Part shown: in pieces, positions 44,348-54,418 of the stretch | How positions within the stretch are numbered: the first letter of the stretch is position 1 | Layout: every line of letters begins with the position of its first letter | Source of the DNA: Rickettsia endosymbiont of Culicoides impunctatus | GTDB taxonomy: Bacteria; Pseudomonadota; Alphaproteobacteria; Rickettsiales; Rickettsiaceae | Length of the DNA: 64,000 nt | Reading direction: 5' to 3' | Assembly: GCA_020410785.1 (NCBI GenBank) | Contig: CP084573.1 | Coordinates: forward strand, 682,001-746,000 | Notes under the pieces: model-generated | The model's input: the letters and a program-made list of their open reading frames with translations, nothing else | Database searches by the model: none | Told to the model about the DNA's origin: nothing | Translations under genes and position numbers: made by a program

Positions 44348-44626
44348 TATAGTCAATTGATAAGAAGTTGATGACGTCGTCACTCCATCGTTCCTAGCCC
44401 CAAATTCTCTTGAATTGGCTATATCCGTCATTGCGAGGAAGACCTTAGGTCGACGAAGCAATCCATAAAAGTAACCAAAAATGGATTACTTCGACCATTA
44501 CATGGTCTCGCAATGACGATATAGTTAATTCAGGAGAATTTGGGGCTAGGAACGATGGAGCGACGCCTATAAGTAATAGGAGAGCATTGAGCGACGACGC
44601 CCCCCAACTTCTCATCAATTGACTAT
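44348..44626. repeat. 279-bp nested palindrome: P3, P4, inverted P3
   Basis: P3 (44348-44423, TATAGTCAATTGATAAGAAG ... GAATTGGCTATA), a complete P4 hairpin (44427-44517) and a second, inverted P3 (44520-44626, ending CTTCTCATCAATTGACTATA) form one long hairpin, with the outer arms matching over most of their length apart from a stretch of about 30 bases present only in the right arm. Confidence 0.85.
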
Positions 44627-44726
44627 AATGGTTTGTTGCAAAGCAGTTCCTCACTAATAAGCAGGAACTTTAGTAAAAATAATAAAAATATTTTCTATAA
44701 AACACTTAGTGCACATTATAATTAGT

Positions 44727-44748
44727 ATATACTCAAATCATTAGAGTA
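44727..44748. repeat. degenerate ends-only P2 copy
   Basis: TATACTCAAATCATTAGAGTA resembles the two P2 termini joined. It sits 3 bases before the ATG of the next gene and could influence its translation. Confidence 0.5.
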
Positions 44749-44751
44749 AAC

Positions 44752-45078
44752 ATGACCCCATTTTTTAACTATAACCCAGATAATAAGGTAGCCGTTCTTG
44801 CTCTTAAGGTTAAAGCTAATGCAAAGGCAGATAAGATAGGCGAGTTTATGATAATTAATGATAAACATTATCTAAAATTATTTATAAAGTCAGTTCCAGA
44901 GGATGGTAAGGCTAACCATTCTATTATCAATTTTCTATCTAAAAAATGGAAAATTAATAAAAATAATTTTGAGATAATATTAGGTTGTACTAATAGCTTA
45001 AAATTATTAGCAATAAAAAATATTGAATTAGACTATTTAAATTTGCATTTAAAACACTATATTAATAACATTAAATAG
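44752..45078 (+). CDS. yggU: YggU/DUF167 family protein
   Basis: The 108-residue protein matches the YggU family by its beta-strand LALKVKANAKADKIGE followed by YLKLFIKSVPEDGKANHSII, the characteristic 'P..GKAN..(L/I)' helix start, and FEIILGCTNSLKLLAI. The family is widespread and its function unknown. It ends 17 bases before htpG, so the two may be co-transcribed. An ends-only P2 repeat lies directly before the start codon. Confidence 0.85.
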   Translation: MTPFFNYNPDNKVAVLALKVKANAKADKIGEFMIINDKHYLKLFIKSVPEDGKANHSIINFLSKKWKINKNNFEIILGCTNSLKLLAIKNIELDYLNLHLKHYINNIK

Positions 45079-45095
45079 TATTATAGGACTTGACT

Positions 45096-46955
45096 ATGAC
45101 CCAAGAAAAAAAGAAGTTTGACGCTGAAGTTGGTAAGATTTTGAACTTAATGATCCATTCTCTTTATACTAATAAAGAGATTTTTATGCGTGAGTTAATA
45201 TCGAATGCTTCTGATGCTTGTGATAAATTAAGGTATTTAGCACAAAGTGATGCCAAACTTATTGCAGATGATCCTACCTTTAAAATTACTGTGAGAATTG
45301 ATAAAGATAAAAAGCAGATTGTTATTAGAGATAATGGTATTGGTATGAACCGAGAAGATTTGATCGATAATCTAGGAACTATTGCAAAATCTGGTACAGG
45401 AAATTTCTTAAACAACATGTCTGGAGATGCTAAAAAAGACAGTATGTTGATAGGGCAATTTGGCGTTGGGTTTTATTCAGCTTTTATGGTTGCTGATAAT
45501 ATTACTGTTACCTCAAGAAAAGCAGGAGAAGAGAAAGCTTATGTTTGGCAGTCAGATGGTCTTGGAGAATATATTGTAGATGATTTTGATCATGATTTCA
45601 CTAGGGGAACTGAGGTGGTTATTCATGTTAAGCCAGAAGAAGACAGTTATATTGATCATTTTAGATTGAAGCATATAGTTAAAAGTTATTCTGATCATAT
45701 AGCCATACCTATATATTTTATTGATGAATCAACTAATAATGAAATACAACTTAACTCAGCTTCAGCATTATGGACAAGACCTAAATCTGATTTGACTTTT
45801 GAACAATATAAAGAATTTTATAAAGCTTTGTCTTATTCGATGGATGATCCTTGGTTAACTATTCATAATAAAAATGAAGGTACGGTTGAATTTACTAATT
45901 TGTTATTTATTCCATCAACTAAGACTTTCGATTTATTTCACCCTGATCGTAAGAGGAGAGTGAAATTATACATCAAGAGAGTTTTTATTTCTGATGAGAA
46001 TGTAGATTTAATACCTTCTTACCTAAGATTCCTAAGAGGGGTAGTAGATTCAGAGGATTTACCTCTTAATATTAGTCGTGAATCTTTGCAGCATAATAGT
46101 ACTTTAGAGAAGATTAAGTCAGCAATAACCAAAAGAGTTTTAGGTGAACTCAAAAAGAAAAAAGATGAGTCTATAGAGGAATATAGCAACTTTTGGAGCA
46201 ATTTTGGTGCTGCTTTAAAAGAAGGATTGTGTGAGGCAACTAGTGATCATGATAAATTGCTTGAGACCTGTATATTTAAAAGTAGTCTTTTAAGTAAAAT
46301 GATTAGCCTTGACGATTATATTAGTAACTTTAAAGAAGGACAGAATACTATATATTATCTTAGCGGCGATGATTCAGCAAAATTACTTTCTAGCCCTCAA
46401 ATAGAAGGATTCTTAAGTAAAAATATAGATGTACTTCTGTTTACTGATACGGTTGATGATTTTTGGGTTAATGTTAATAGTAGCTATAAGGGTTATGCAA
46501 TTAAATCAGTTACTAGGAGTGATATTGATTTAGAAAAATCTGAGCAAAAAACTGAAGAAACAAAAGAAGACAAGGATGAGTACACTAAATTAACAGAATA
46601 TTTTAAAGAAATATTAGGTAAATTAGTAAAAGATGTAAGGATTTCTAAAAAACTTACTCTAAGCCCTGCTTGTCTGGTAGTTGGTGATGGAGCGATGGAT
46701 ATTCGTATGGAAAGATTCTTAATTGAGCAAAAACAGTTAATGGCATCATCGGCTAAAATACTTGAGTTAAATCCTAAGCATAAAATTATTGAGAAAATTA
46801 ACGCTGGTATAATCTCAAATAGTAAAGACTATGCTAACGAGGAGTTGGTAAAATTAATGTATGATCAAGCATGTATTCTAGAAGGTGAGCCAGTCAATGA
46901 TACTGGTGAATTTGCCAAAAGACTCAATGATATTGTACAAAAAGCTATCTTATAA
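45096..46955 (+). CDS. htpG: molecular chaperone HtpG (Hsp90)
   Basis: The 619-residue protein starts [20 protein letters not shown]. It has the GHKL ATP site ([36 protein letters not shown]), the middle domain with the catalytic-loop region [14 protein letters not shown] and a C-terminal dimerisation domain. The length is normal. ATG 45096 is chosen over TTG 45090. It follows yggU closely. Confidence 0.97.
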   Translation: MTQEKKKFDAEVGKILNLMIHSLYTNKEIFMRELISNASDACDKLRYLAQSDAKLIADDPTFKITVRIDKDKKQIVIRDNGIGMNREDLIDNLGTIAKSGTGNFLNNMSGDAKKDSMLIGQFGVGFYSAFMVADNITVTSRKAGEEKAYVWQSDGLGEYIVDDFDHDFTRGTEVVIHVKPEEDSYIDHFRLKHIVKSYSDHIAIPIYFIDESTNNEIQLNSASALWTRPKSDLTFEQYKEFYKALSYSMDDPWLTIHNKNEGTVEFTNLLFIPSTKTFDLFHPDRKRRVKLYIKRVFISDENVDLIPSYLRFLRGVVDSEDLPLNISRESLQHNSTLEKIKSAITKRVLGELKKKKDESIEEYSNFWSNFGAALKEGLCEATSDHDKLLETCIFKSSLLSKMISLDDYISNFKEGQNTIYYLSGDDSAKLLSSPQIEGFLSKNIDVLLFTDTVDDFWVNVNSSYKGYAIKSVTRSDIDLEKSEQKTEETKEDKDEYTKLTEYFKEILGKLVKDVRISKKLTLSPACLVVGDGAMDIRMERFLIEQKQLMASSAKILELNPKHKIIEKINAGIISNSKDYANEELVKLMYDQACILEGEPVNDTGEFAKRLNDIVQKAIL

Positions 46956-46985
46956 GCTGAGCTTGGAAATCAATGCTAACAAGAA

Positions 46986-47176
46986 GTGAGCATTTACGGA
47001 AAAAAAGTTAAAGTACAAAACGTCATGGCTCAGAGCCGCTTTACGGCGACGCGGCAATCCAAAAAATGATTAGAAATGGATTGCTTCGCCGGCTTACGCC
47101 TTCTGGCAATGACGCTTGTGGCGAGCAGATTTTTTATTTATCATAAGAAAATAGCAAAAAAACCGTGAACGCTCAC
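46986..47176 (-). repeat. P1 palindromic repeat, full copy (reverse orientation)
   Basis: Ends GTGAGCATTTACGG and CCGTGAACGCTCAC, with the P4-like core (GTCATGGCTCAGAGCCGCTT ... GCAATCC ... GGCAATGACG) and the P1 arm CATAAGAAAATAGCAAAAAA. It lies between the convergent htpG and carD genes. Confidence 0.85.
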
Positions 47177-47198
47177 GAAGTGACTACATATTCTCGAT

Positions 47199-47702
47199 TT
47201 ATGCAGCAAGTTTATCTTTCAATACTTCAATTAATTTATTAATTGCCTCATCAGGATTTATATTCTCAAGAATTGCAAGTTCCCCAGCGAGCCTATTTAA
47301 TGCTGATTCATAAATAGTTCTTTCACTATAAGATCTATCACTATCAACATTCTTGTAGAGATCTCGTACCACTTCCGCTACAGCTACTATATTACCAGAA
47401 TTTATTTTACTTTCATATTCTTGTGCTCTTCTACTCCACATCCTATTACCTTGCTTAGCTTTACCCTGAAGTGTTGAGTATATTATAGTCAGGTCAGTTT
47501 TGCTAACAAGTTTTCTGAGACCCGAAATAGTCGCTCTATTTACAGGTACTTTTAGAATCATTTTGTCTTGGGGAAACGATATTACATAAACCCTAATATC
47601 AGTACCAGCTATGAGTTGCTGTTCTACATTTACTATTTCTCCAACTCCATGGGATGGATATACAATTCTTTCTCCTACTTTAAATTCAGATGACATTGAC
47701 AT
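47199..47702 (-). CDS. carD: CarD-family transcriptional regulator
   Basis: The 167-residue protein has the N-terminal CarD/Tudor-like RNA-polymerase interaction domain (FKVGERIVYPSHGVGEIVNV) and a C-terminal helical DNA-binding domain. CarD proteins bind the RNA polymerase beta subunit and stabilise open promoter complexes, and are often the main growth-related regulator in bacteria with few transcription factors. An imperfect dyad lies upstream at about 47787-47808. It stands alone, with a P1 repeat downstream. Confidence 0.94.
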   Translation of the reverse strand: MSMSSEFKVGERIVYPSHGVGEIVNVEQQLIAGTDIRVYVISFPQDKMILKVPVNRATISGLRKLVSKTDLTIIYSTLQGKAKQGNRMWSRRAQEYESKINSGNIVAVAEVVRDLYKNVDSDRSYSERTIYESALNRLAGELAILENINPDEAINKLIEVLKDKLAA

Positions 47703-47996
47703 GCTTACTCCTTTCCATTATAAAAACTTAAATTATAGTCAACTAATTTGAATTTGCCTAAGAAAGTTGTTCCTCACCCTAAATGTTCTGTCAATAGAAC
47801 CTAGGAATCAAATCCAACTGAATTAACCATTAGTTCTTTTGCAAACTCACTATACTAAAGATGATAACATAACTGTAGAGTATAACATATTTTGGAAGAA
47901 TAACAAAGTGTAAGTTGTAAAATTAAGGTACCCCTCTTTAAAACTTTCTTCAGAATAACCTATAAGCTTTATGATTATACTCTTTTGTAAAATATT
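47703..47996. other. carD-fabF intergenic region
   Basis: The roughly 300 bases upstream of carD contain an imperfect dyad GTTCTGTCAATAGAACCTAG (about 47787-47806) related to the palindrome at 41680. No coding frame or RNA gene was seen. Confidence 0.3.
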
Positions 47997-48017
47997 ATAG
48001 CTAATTCGGTTAGCTAT
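47997..48017 (-). terminator. hairpin at the fabF stop, probable terminator
   Basis: ATAGCTAA and TTAGCTAT pair over 8 bp around a TTCGG-type loop. The fabF TAG stop (48014-48016) is part of the stem and AATATTTTA follows on the minus strand. Related sequence (TATAGCTAACCTGATTAGTTAT) occurs near 16985. Confidence 0.5.
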
Positions 48018-49273
48018 ATTTTCTTAACTATTAAACTTGCATTAGTTCCACCAAAGCCAAATGAGTTAGAAAGTACGTAATTAATTTTTGCCTTTCTAGC
48101 TTCTAAAGGAACTAAGTCTATTTTTACTTCTGGTATCGGTTTATGTAAATTTAGAGTTGGCGGAGCAATTTGATCCTGTATGGCAAGAATTGAGTATATT
48201 AACTCTACGCTACCAGTTGCTCCGAGCAAATGACCGATAGATGATTTCGTTGACGACATAAGAACCTTCGGGTTGACATCCAAAAATAATCTTTGGACAG
48301 CTAGTAACTCAATAGTATCACCAACCTGTGTAGAAGTCCCGTGGGCATTGATATAATCAATAATACTTGCATCAATTTTTGCATCTTTAAGAGCATTAAA
48401 CATAGCTTTATAAGCACCTCTTCCATCAGGGTGAGGAGAAGTCATATGATAAGCATCTCCAGTAGAACCATATCCAACAATTTCAGCATAAATCTTAGCA
48501 TTTCTACTAATAGCATGCTCATATTCTTCCAGTACTACAACTCCAGCCCCTTCCCCCATTATAAAGCCATCACGTTCTTGATCCCAAGGTCTTGATGCAA
48601 TTTCAGGTGTAGAATTATATTTAGTAGATAACGCCCTTGCAGCAACGAATCCCGCCACTCCAACCGGAGTAACCGGGGCTTCGGCTCCGCCAGCAATCAT
48701 AACGTCCACATTACCATATTGAATCATCCGCATAGCATCTCCTATGGCATGAGCACCAGTGGAGCAGGCTGTTGCTACTGCTTGATTTGGTCCAGTAAAT
48801 CCGTATTTAGTGGAAACATGACCTGAAAGAAGATTAATTAATGAGGCGGGGATAAAAAATGGGCTAACTTTGCCATTATTTTCTTTATGAAACTTTACTG
48901 ACGTCTCTTCGATCATCTTAAGTCCACCGATTCCTGAACCAAGTATTAAACCTGTTCTATCTCCTGATAATTCATCTTGTACTTGCCAACCACTATCCTC
49001 GATTGCTTCAGTAGCTGCTGCAATACCATATTGGATGAATAAATCCATCTTATGTACATTACGAGGGTCAATAGATTTTTCCGGATTAAAGCCGCTATCA
49101 GTTGAATGATCCACAATACCAGCTATTTTACAAGCAAGGTTAGAAGTATCAAATCCGGTAATTGCCTTAATACCGCTACGCCCCTCTATGATACCATTCC
49201 AAGAGGGTTTCACCCCAACTCCCAGTGGGGTAACTAGTCCAATACCAGTTATAACGACTCTTCTAGTTGACAT
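48014..49273 (-). CDS. fabF: 3-oxoacyl-ACP synthase II
   Basis: The 419-residue enzyme condenses malonyl-ACP with the growing acyl chain. The catalytic Cys is in TACSTGAHAIG (near 164), and the two His are in NAHGTSTQVGD and SSIGHLLGATG, giving the Cys-His-His triad. The end SNSFGFGGTNASLI is typical. It starts 9 bases after acpP and forms an acpP-fabF operon. The length is normal. Confidence 0.97.
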   Translation of the reverse strand: MSTRRVVITGIGLVTPLGVGVKPSWNGIIEGRSGIKAITGFDTSNLACKIAGIVDHSTDSGFNPEKSIDPRNVHKMDLFIQYGIAAATEAIEDSGWQVQDELSGDRTGLILGSGIGGLKMIEETSVKFHKENNGKVSPFFIPASLINLLSGHVSTKYGFTGPNQAVATACSTGAHAIGDAMRMIQYGNVDVMIAGGAEAPVTPVGVAGFVAARALSTKYNSTPEIASRPWDQERDGFIMGEGAGVVVLEEYEHAISRNAKIYAEIVGYGSTGDAYHMTSPHPDGRGAYKAMFNALKDAKIDASIIDYINAHGTSTQVGDTIELLAVQRLFLDVNPKVLMSSTKSSIGHLLGATGSVELIYSILAIQDQIAPPTLNLHKPIPEVKIDLVPLEARKAKINYVLSNSFGFGGTNASLIVKKI

Positions 49274-49282
49274 AATTATAAC

Positions 49283-49528
49283 TTATGAATTATTATTTTT
49301 TTTTATATATTGCACCACATCAGAGACAGTTAAAATTTTACTAGCCTCTTCATCTGGTATATCACATTTATACTTTGCTTCTATTGCCATCATTAATTCA
49401 ACTATATCTAAACTATCTGACTTAAGATCCTCAACAAATCTAGATTCAGGAGTAATTAAATCCTTCTTTACTTTTAATGTGTTAGCAACTATTTCAATAA
49501 CATCTTGTTCGATAATATTTTCATCCAT
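49283..49528 (-). CDS. acpP: acyl carrier protein
   Basis: The 81-residue protein starts MDENIIEQDVIEIVANTLKV and carries the phosphopantetheine Ser in DLKSDSLDIVELMM. The frame is open further upstream into a P2 repeat, but GAGG before ATG 49528 and family length decide this start. It leads the acpP-fabF operon and supplies the carrier for FabD and FabF and probably the acyl donor for lipid A synthesis. Confidence 0.96.
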   Translation of the reverse strand: MDENIIEQDVIEIVANTLKVKKDLITPESRFVEDLKSDSLDIVELMMAIEAKYKCDIPDEEASKILTVSDVVQYIKKNNNS

Positions 49529-49599
49529 AATTAGAACCTCATAACATAAATTAAATTTAGTAAAACATTCAAACTCTAGCCACTTATAACAACTGTGTA

Positions 49600-49724
49600 T
49601 ATACTCAAATGATTTGGAGAATTGGATTTGAAAATGAGGGGCGAGCATACGCAGCGTACATGAGGTACGTGAGTATGCGAGTCCCTCATTTTTAAAAAAC
49701 CATTCTTCAAATCATTTGAGTATA
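49600..49724. repeat. P2 palindromic repeat, most regular copy
   Basis: Ends TATACTCAAATGATTTGGAG and the complement (CTTCAAATCATTTGAGTATA) are near-perfect inverted repeats. The inner arms TGAGGGGCGAGCATACGC and GAGTATGCGAGTCCCTCA also pair. It lies 72 bases upstream of the acpP start. Bases 49725-49881 show nothing. Confidence 0.85.
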
Positions 49725-49881
49725 GAATAAACATAATTTCATACATAAGTAAGTTTCGAGTAGATCGATACAACAATTTCAAACTTCTAGCATAAAAATA
49801 TATTTTATGCCAGCGGAAAATAAACAAGACGATAGCATTGTTTATAAATCTTCACATTTAAAGATATCTATCACCTAACCT

Positions 49882-50062
49882 GTGAGTGTTAACGGTTTTT
49901 TGCTATTTTCTTATGATAAATAAAAAATCTGCTCGCTAAACGTCATTGCAAAAAGGCATAGCCAACGAAGCAATTTTTAATCATTTTTTGGATTGCCGCG
50001 TCGCCGCAAAGCGGCTCCTCGCAATGACATCTTGCACTTAACTTTTTTCCGTGAACACTCAC
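49882..50062 (+). repeat. P1 palindromic repeat, full copy
   Basis: Ends GTGAGTGTTAACGG and CCGTGAACACTCAC. Interior GCTATTTTCTTATGATAAAT, ATCTGCTCGC, then the P4-like core GTCATTGCAAAAAGGCATAG ... GCAATGAC. Confidence 0.85.
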
Positions 50063-50095
50063 CATAACCTAATCTTTTTAATTTTATGCTTTACA

Positions 50096-50126
50096 ATAAT
50101 AAGAAACCATAGTTGTTTCTTATTAT
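50096..50126. other. 12-bp hairpin downstream of terC
   Basis: ATAATAAGAAAC and GTTTCTTATTAT pair around a 7-base loop, 24 bases past the terC stop. It may end the terC transcript, although no clean T-run follows. Confidence 0.45.
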
Positions 50127-50149
50127 ATAATTGTTAACTTATTACATTA

Positions 50150-51049
50150 TTATATACGCCTTTTCTTAATAATAGAAATAATAATGCCAAACGACAAAAG
50201 AATAATTGTCATAGCCAGTGTAGTGTAAGATGGAATATCAATAACATGTTCAGCGAATATTTTTATACCAATAAATATTAATATTAATGCTAGCGAATAT
50301 TTTATATAACTAAATTGCTTAACAACATTAGCTAAGCACAAGAATAAGGCACGTAAACCTAATATGGCAAAAATATTAGAAGTATAAATTATATAAGGAT
50401 CCTTAGTGATAGCAAATATTGCTGGTATACTATCAATGGCAAACACAATATCCATGACTTCTATCATTATTAATGATGCAAGAAGAGGGGTAATACTGAT
50501 ACCTTTGCTGGTTTTAATAAAAAATTTGTAACCAGAAATTTTTGGAGTAAGACTAAAGTATTTTTGTAGAATTCTATAAATAGAAGATTCTTGCACTTTT
50601 AAATTTTTATTTGATAGATAAAAAGTTTTTATACCTGTAATTATAAGGATAATCGCAAAAACATATAATAACCAAGAAAATTTTGAGATAACAATGACCC
50701 CTAAATATATAATTATACCTCTAGAAACTATAACCCCTAGAATCCCCAAAAATAATATTCGGTGTTGATAGATCAAAGGAATAGAAAAAAACTGGAAAAT
50801 CATTAAAATAATAAAAATATTATCCAATGACATGGCTTTTTCTATAAAAAAACAAGTATAATATTCCCGGGCTTTTTCTCCTCCCATATCAAAGAAAATA
50901 AAAATACCAAAGAGGCATGCTATAATTAAGTAAAAAAGACTAAAATAAATAGTTTGGCGAAAGGTTAATACCTTATTTTCTTTGTTGGCAAAACCAAGAT
51001 CATAGATTAGCAAACCTGCAATCACTATACAAAAAATAATCCACGTCAA
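50150..51049 (-). CDS. TerC-family membrane protein
   Basis: This 299-residue inner-membrane protein has about nine segments. Family landmarks are the [18 protein letters not shown] region near residue 70 and the paired acidic stretch [20 protein letters not shown] near 200, which together form the metal-binding core of TerC/Alx proteins. Members are linked to manganese export and metallation of secreted proteins, or tellurite resistance. It lies downstream of algH in the same direction, separated by a strong hairpin. Confidence 0.92.
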   Translation of the reverse strand: MTWIIFCIVIAGLLIYDLGFANKENKVLTFRQTIYFSLFYLIIACLFGIFIFFDMGGEKAREYYTCFFIEKAMSLDNIFIILMIFQFFSIPLIYQHRILFLGILGVIVSRGIIIYLGVIVISKFSWLLYVFAIILIITGIKTFYLSNKNLKVQESSIYRILQKYFSLTPKISGYKFFIKTSKGISITPLLASLIMIEVMDIVFAIDSIPAIFAITKDPYIIYTSNIFAILGLRALFLCLANVVKQFSYIKYSLALILIFIGIKIFAEHVIDIPSYTTLAMTIILLSFGIIISIIKKRRI

Positions 51050-51111
51050 ATTCTCCTCCTATAAACCACTATAATAACTTGAAGAATTGGTTTTTTAATA
51101 TGATTTGGTGT

Positions 51112-51149
51112 TAGGCTCTTATATCTTGAAAATGTGATATAAGAGCCTA
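51112..51149 (-). terminator. 14-bp perfect hairpin after algH
   Basis: TAGGCTCTTATATC and GATATAAGAGCCTA pair around a 10-base loop, 12 bases past the algH stop. No immediate T-run follows on the minus strand, so the terminator call is moderate. Confidence 0.5.
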
Positions 51150-51160
51150 GTTTACAAAAA

Positions 51161-51733
51161 CTAAGCATTACCCATTCGTGAAGTAAAGTGAGATTCTTTG
51201 ATACCAAGATTTTGCAAAGCATTGTGCCACTTATGTTCTGGATGACCAGAAAAAATAAACTCTCTATCACAATCTGTTATTATCCACAAATTATCCTTAA
51301 TCTCTGCTTCAAGTTGCCCTGCTTTCCAAGAAGTGTAACCAATAATAAATAAACTATTTTTAGGACCATGACCAGAAGCAATATCATGAGGGATTTGGGG
51401 ATTAGAGCTAACTGCTAAATGATTCTGAAACTTCAATAGTAAATTCTCGTTATAATCATCAGAATGCAGGAAGAATCCACGTTCATGCTCAACTGGCCCT
51501 CCCAAATATATAGGCATCATAATATTATTATCTAGCCGATCATCAGCTATTTTAAAGAACGATTTTATTTCTATATGATTCACTAAATTATTAAAAATTA
51601 AGCCCATCGCTCCTTCTGCTGTATGAGACAGCATATAAACAAGTGACTTATTAAATATACCATCAAGCATGTAAGGAGTAGCTATCAAAACCTTACCAGA
51701 TAGATTATCAAAAATTTTATTATTTTCATTCAT
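51161..51733 (-). CDS. algH: YqgE/AlgH family protein (UPF0301)
   Basis: The 190-residue protein has the family phrases [47 protein letters not shown] and [17 protein letters not shown]. YqgE/AlgH proteins are conserved in proteobacteria, and the molecular role is not settled. The length is normal and it appears intact. It is divergent from cvpA, with 165 bases between the two starts. Confidence 0.93.
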   Translation of the reverse strand: MNENNKIFDNLSGKVLIATPYMLDGIFNKSLVYMLSHTAEGAMGLIFNNLVNHIEIKSFFKIADDRLDNNIMMPIYLGGPVEHERGFFLHSDDYNENLLLKFQNHLAVSSNPQIPHDIASGHGPKNSLFIIGYTSWKAGQLEAEIKDNLWIITDCDREFIFSGHPEHKWHNALQNLGIKESHFTSRMGNA

Positions 51734-51898
51734 AATGTTTATTGTATTGTTAAATTTATTTAGTCTATAATTATATTAATACACTAGCTTTTAGATACAT
51801 ATAGTGTTAAATTACGCCTATTCAATAAAAATTTGAAATATGATAATAAATATATCCTACACTTATTCTAAACCTAAAGTAATTTTTAGAAAAGTCTA

Positions 51899-52591
51899 AT
51901 GTTTACTTGGTTTGATATAACAATACTGGCAATTATTACCGCCTCATCAATGCTCGGAGCCTATGGGGGACTAATAAAACTTACTATTAGGTTACTCGGC
52001 TTTATATTTTCAGTTCTTTTTGCCTATTACTTATCTCTATACATTGCTGAAATTATTACTCGATATTTTATTAACCATATTGCATTGATAATTACCTCTG
52101 GAGTTATTTCATATATTATATCTTTGATCCTATGCTCTTTCTTAACCCATCAATTTCTTTTGATAATTTCCTTTATAAGTGGTGGAATCATTGACAAATC
52201 TCTAGGTCTAGCCGTCGGCATGCTTAGAGGTATGATTATTTGTTTGTTCATATTCCTAGTCATAATAATTTTCTTTTCTGGTAGTTATTTACAAGCAAAA
52301 ACCCTAAAAGACGTTATACAAAATACTAATATTGATAAATATCCAAAATGGCTTAAAGAATCCGCAACTACTCCCTATCTAGATAATTTAAGTAAAAATC
52401 TTATAAAGACTCTACCACAAAATAGTTTGGAATCCATTAAATTACCCATAAAATCAGAGATTGTTGATACTACAAATGTGTTAAAAGAATCACAATCTAC
52501 AGAATCTCCCAATAAAATAGAAAAACTTCCTGAAGATCTTAGACAAGAACTTGATGAAGTGCTATCAAAAAAAGTAAATAATTATGACTAA
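51899..52591 (+). CDS. cvpA: CvpA-family membrane protein
   Basis: The 230-residue protein has four hydrophobic segments in the first 140 residues, starting MFTWFDITILAIITASSMLG, with the family phrases GAYGGLIKLTIRLLGFIFSV and DKSLGLAVGMLRGMI. The C-terminal 90 residues are charged and probably cytoplasmic. CvpA was named for colicin V production and is now linked to envelope and bile-salt tolerance. It stands alone, followed by a palindromic hairpin. Confidence 0.85.
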   Translation: MFTWFDITILAIITASSMLGAYGGLIKLTIRLLGFIFSVLFAYYLSLYIAEIITRYFINHIALIITSGVISYIISLILCSFLTHQFLLIISFISGGIIDKSLGLAVGMLRGMIICLFIFLVIIIFFSGSYLQAKTLKDVIQNTNIDKYPKWLKESATTPYLDNLSKNLIKTLPQNSLESIKLPIKSEIVDTTNVLKESQSTESPNKIEKLPEDLRQELDEVLSKKVNNYD

Positions 52592-52644
52592 ACTACCGTT
52601 ATATTCTGGTTAAACTATGCGTCATTGCACATAGGCGTCAGCAA

Positions 52645-52719
52645 TTGTTAAAAAGCGTGCAATAATGATCCACTAAATGGGTTAATGTGCGTTCAACATT
52701 ATTGCACGCTTTTTAACAA
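52645..52719. repeat. P5 hairpin element
   Basis: The two 23-bp arms (starting TTGTTAAAAAGCGTGCAATA and ending TGCACGCTTTTTAACAA) are perfect inverted repeats around a 29-bp centre. A truncated copy with the left arm and centre lies at 55732-55782. It may also terminate cvpA. Confidence 0.8.
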
Positions 52720-52818
52720 GTGTATATTGATGTAATATTTTGTAACATAATGTCACTTGCATATAAGTGGTTAAAATACTAAAATCAATTTAATTTTTAA
52801 AATTAGTAAATTTGACCA

Positions 52819-53679
52819 ATGCAAGTATCAATACTAAACCCTGTAAGTTGTTATGGGGTAGGCGTTCATTCCGGTAACATTACTCAGTTGACTTTAAGAC
52901 CAGCTGTAGAAAATACTGGCATTGTTTTTGTCAGGACTGATGTGCGGCAAGAAATAAATTTTATTCAAGCTAGTTGTTTGAATGTCTCAGAGACTTCTTT
53001 CTCTACTACCATAAAAAATGAACATAATATTTCCGTTTCAACTATAGAGCATTTAATGGCAGCTCTTTGGGGATGTGGAATTGATAATTTAATAATTGAA
53101 ATCGATGGTTCTGAAGTACCAATAATGGATGGTAGCAGTAAAGCTTTTGTTTTTATGATAGAATGTGCTGGGCGACAATTACAAAATGCTCCAAAAAAAT
53201 ACCTAAAAATCTTAAAAGAAATTAGGGCAATTCACAAAGATTGCGAGTTAGTGTGTAGCCCTGCTCATAGTATGACAGTTGATATGACAATAGATTTTGC
53301 TAGTAAAGCTATTGGCAAGCAAAATTTACTCTTCTCAGAAAATGAATCTTTTAAAAATAATATTGCTGATGCTAGAACTTTTGGATTTATCCATGAACTT
53401 GAATATTTAAAAAGCAAAGGGCTGGCACGTGGGGCATCTCTCGATAACGCTATAGGTATAGATCAAGATATTATAATAAATCACGATGGGCTTAGATATA
53501 CTGATGAATTCGTGCGGCATAAACTTCTTGATCTATTCGGAGATTTATATACTACAGGAGGGTATCTAATAGCTAACATCACTGGTTATAAAACCAGCCA
53601 TGCTCTGAACAATCAATTTTTACGACAAGTATTTAGTGATCCTACTGCCTATCAATGGGTTAGTAATAGAGAAATTTAG
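52819..53679 (+). CDS. lpxC: UDP-3-O-acyl-N-acetylglucosamine deacetylase
   Basis: This 286-residue zinc enzyme performs the committed step of lipid A synthesis. Motifs: GVGVHSG at the start, the zinc His in [26 protein letters not shown], and the zinc/catalytic His-Asp block [16 protein letters not shown] near residue 235. The length is slightly under the E. coli enzyme but complete. Its presence indicates that an LPS-type outer membrane is made. It is convergent with rpmH-rnpA. Confidence 0.96.
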   Translation: MQVSILNPVSCYGVGVHSGNITQLTLRPAVENTGIVFVRTDVRQEINFIQASCLNVSETSFSTTIKNEHNISVSTIEHLMAALWGCGIDNLIIEIDGSEVPIMDGSSKAFVFMIECAGRQLQNAPKKYLKILKEIRAIHKDCELVCSPAHSMTVDMTIDFASKAIGKQNLLFSENESFKNNIADARTFGFIHELEYLKSKGLARGASLDNAIGIDQDIIINHDGLRYTDEFVRHKLLDLFGDLYTTGGYLIANITGYKTSHALNNQFLRQVFSDPTAYQWVSNREI

Positions 53680-53707
53680 GTTAGTAGTGTGAACACTCAC
53701 GAGTCTA

Positions 53708-54121
53708 TTATGCCTTTGAAAATATCCTGTATAATTCGCTTAGTAAAGTTGCAAACTCAATTTGATCAAAACCTTTCTTAGGAATAATTATTATTGCCCA
53801 GCTATTGGGTTTAATTTGTGTTTCTTTACTTAGAAGCCTAACTAAATGCCTGATACGCCTCTTAATTTTATTGCGAATAACAGCGTTTCCTAATTTTCTT
53901 CCGGCTTTTATGCCAAAAAGCAATAAAACTTCACCAGATTTCTTACATAGCCGTGTTTGATTGGTAGTCTTGCCACCAGCATTATTCCTTGCATTTAATT
54001 TTGCAAGAAGCTTAGTAAAATCTTTTGCTATTACTGTGATAAAATAAGGACTATAGAACTTTTTGCCTAACTTATTAACTAGGTCAAATTCTTTTTGATT
54101 TTTTAGAGATAAAATAAGCAC
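53708..54121 (-). CDS. rnpA: ribonuclease P protein component
   Basis: The 137-residue basic protein carries the RNR signature GRKLGNAVIRNKIKRRIRHL that contacts the RNase P RNA, which processes tRNA 5' ends. It starts with GTG four bases after the rpmH stop codon, the conserved rpmH-rnpA order. The insertion KLNARNNAGGKTTNQTRL before the conserved core makes it longer than the usual 110-120 residues, a feature also known from Rickettsia. The RNA partner is not in the window. Confidence 0.92.
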   Translation of the reverse strand: MLILSLKNQKEFDLVNKLGKKFYSPYFITVIAKDFTKLLAKLNARNNAGGKTTNQTRLCKKSGEVLLLFGIKAGRKLGNAVIRNKIKRRIRHLVRLLSKETQIKPNSWAIIIIPKKGFDQIEFATLLSELYRIFSKA

Positions 54122-54124
54122 TGC

Positions 54125-54259
54125 CTATGCTGATAACTTCTTTCTGCCTTTTGCCCGACGCTTCCTTAAAATCTCTCTACCACCAACAGTTGCCATTCTT
54201 GCCTTAAACCCATGCCTTCTTTTTCTTACTAAATTGCTAGGTTGAAATGTGCGTTTCAT
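54125..54259 (-). CDS. rpmH: 50S ribosomal protein L34
   Basis: The 44-residue very basic protein starts [20 protein letters not shown] and ends GRKKLSA, a full match to the L34 pattern. It lies directly upstream of rnpA with a 3-base gap, the usual operon. It is too short for a typical ORF cut-off but unambiguous. Confidence 0.97.
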   Translation of the reverse strand: MKRTFQPSNLVRKRRHGFKARMATVGGREILRKRRAKGRKKLSA

Positions 54260-54418
54260 AAATTCATATCCAATACAAAGGAACAGATTTACTTATACAA
54301 TAATGACACTAAACTGTCAATAAAATATAAATTTATCTTTTAAGGAACTGATAGATTGCTGTATTATATTTCTTGATAGAATAAATTTTAATAACATTAT
54401 TTAAATGAACTAGGGCGT

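Noticed and set aside
43009..44654. Short frames of 61 and 69 codons
   Set aside because: They are read through P3/P4 palindromes and are by-products of the repeat sequence.
49576..49827. Open frame of 83 codons upstream of acpP
   Set aside because: It is made of the P2 palindromic repeat and AT-rich flank, with no conserved protein features.
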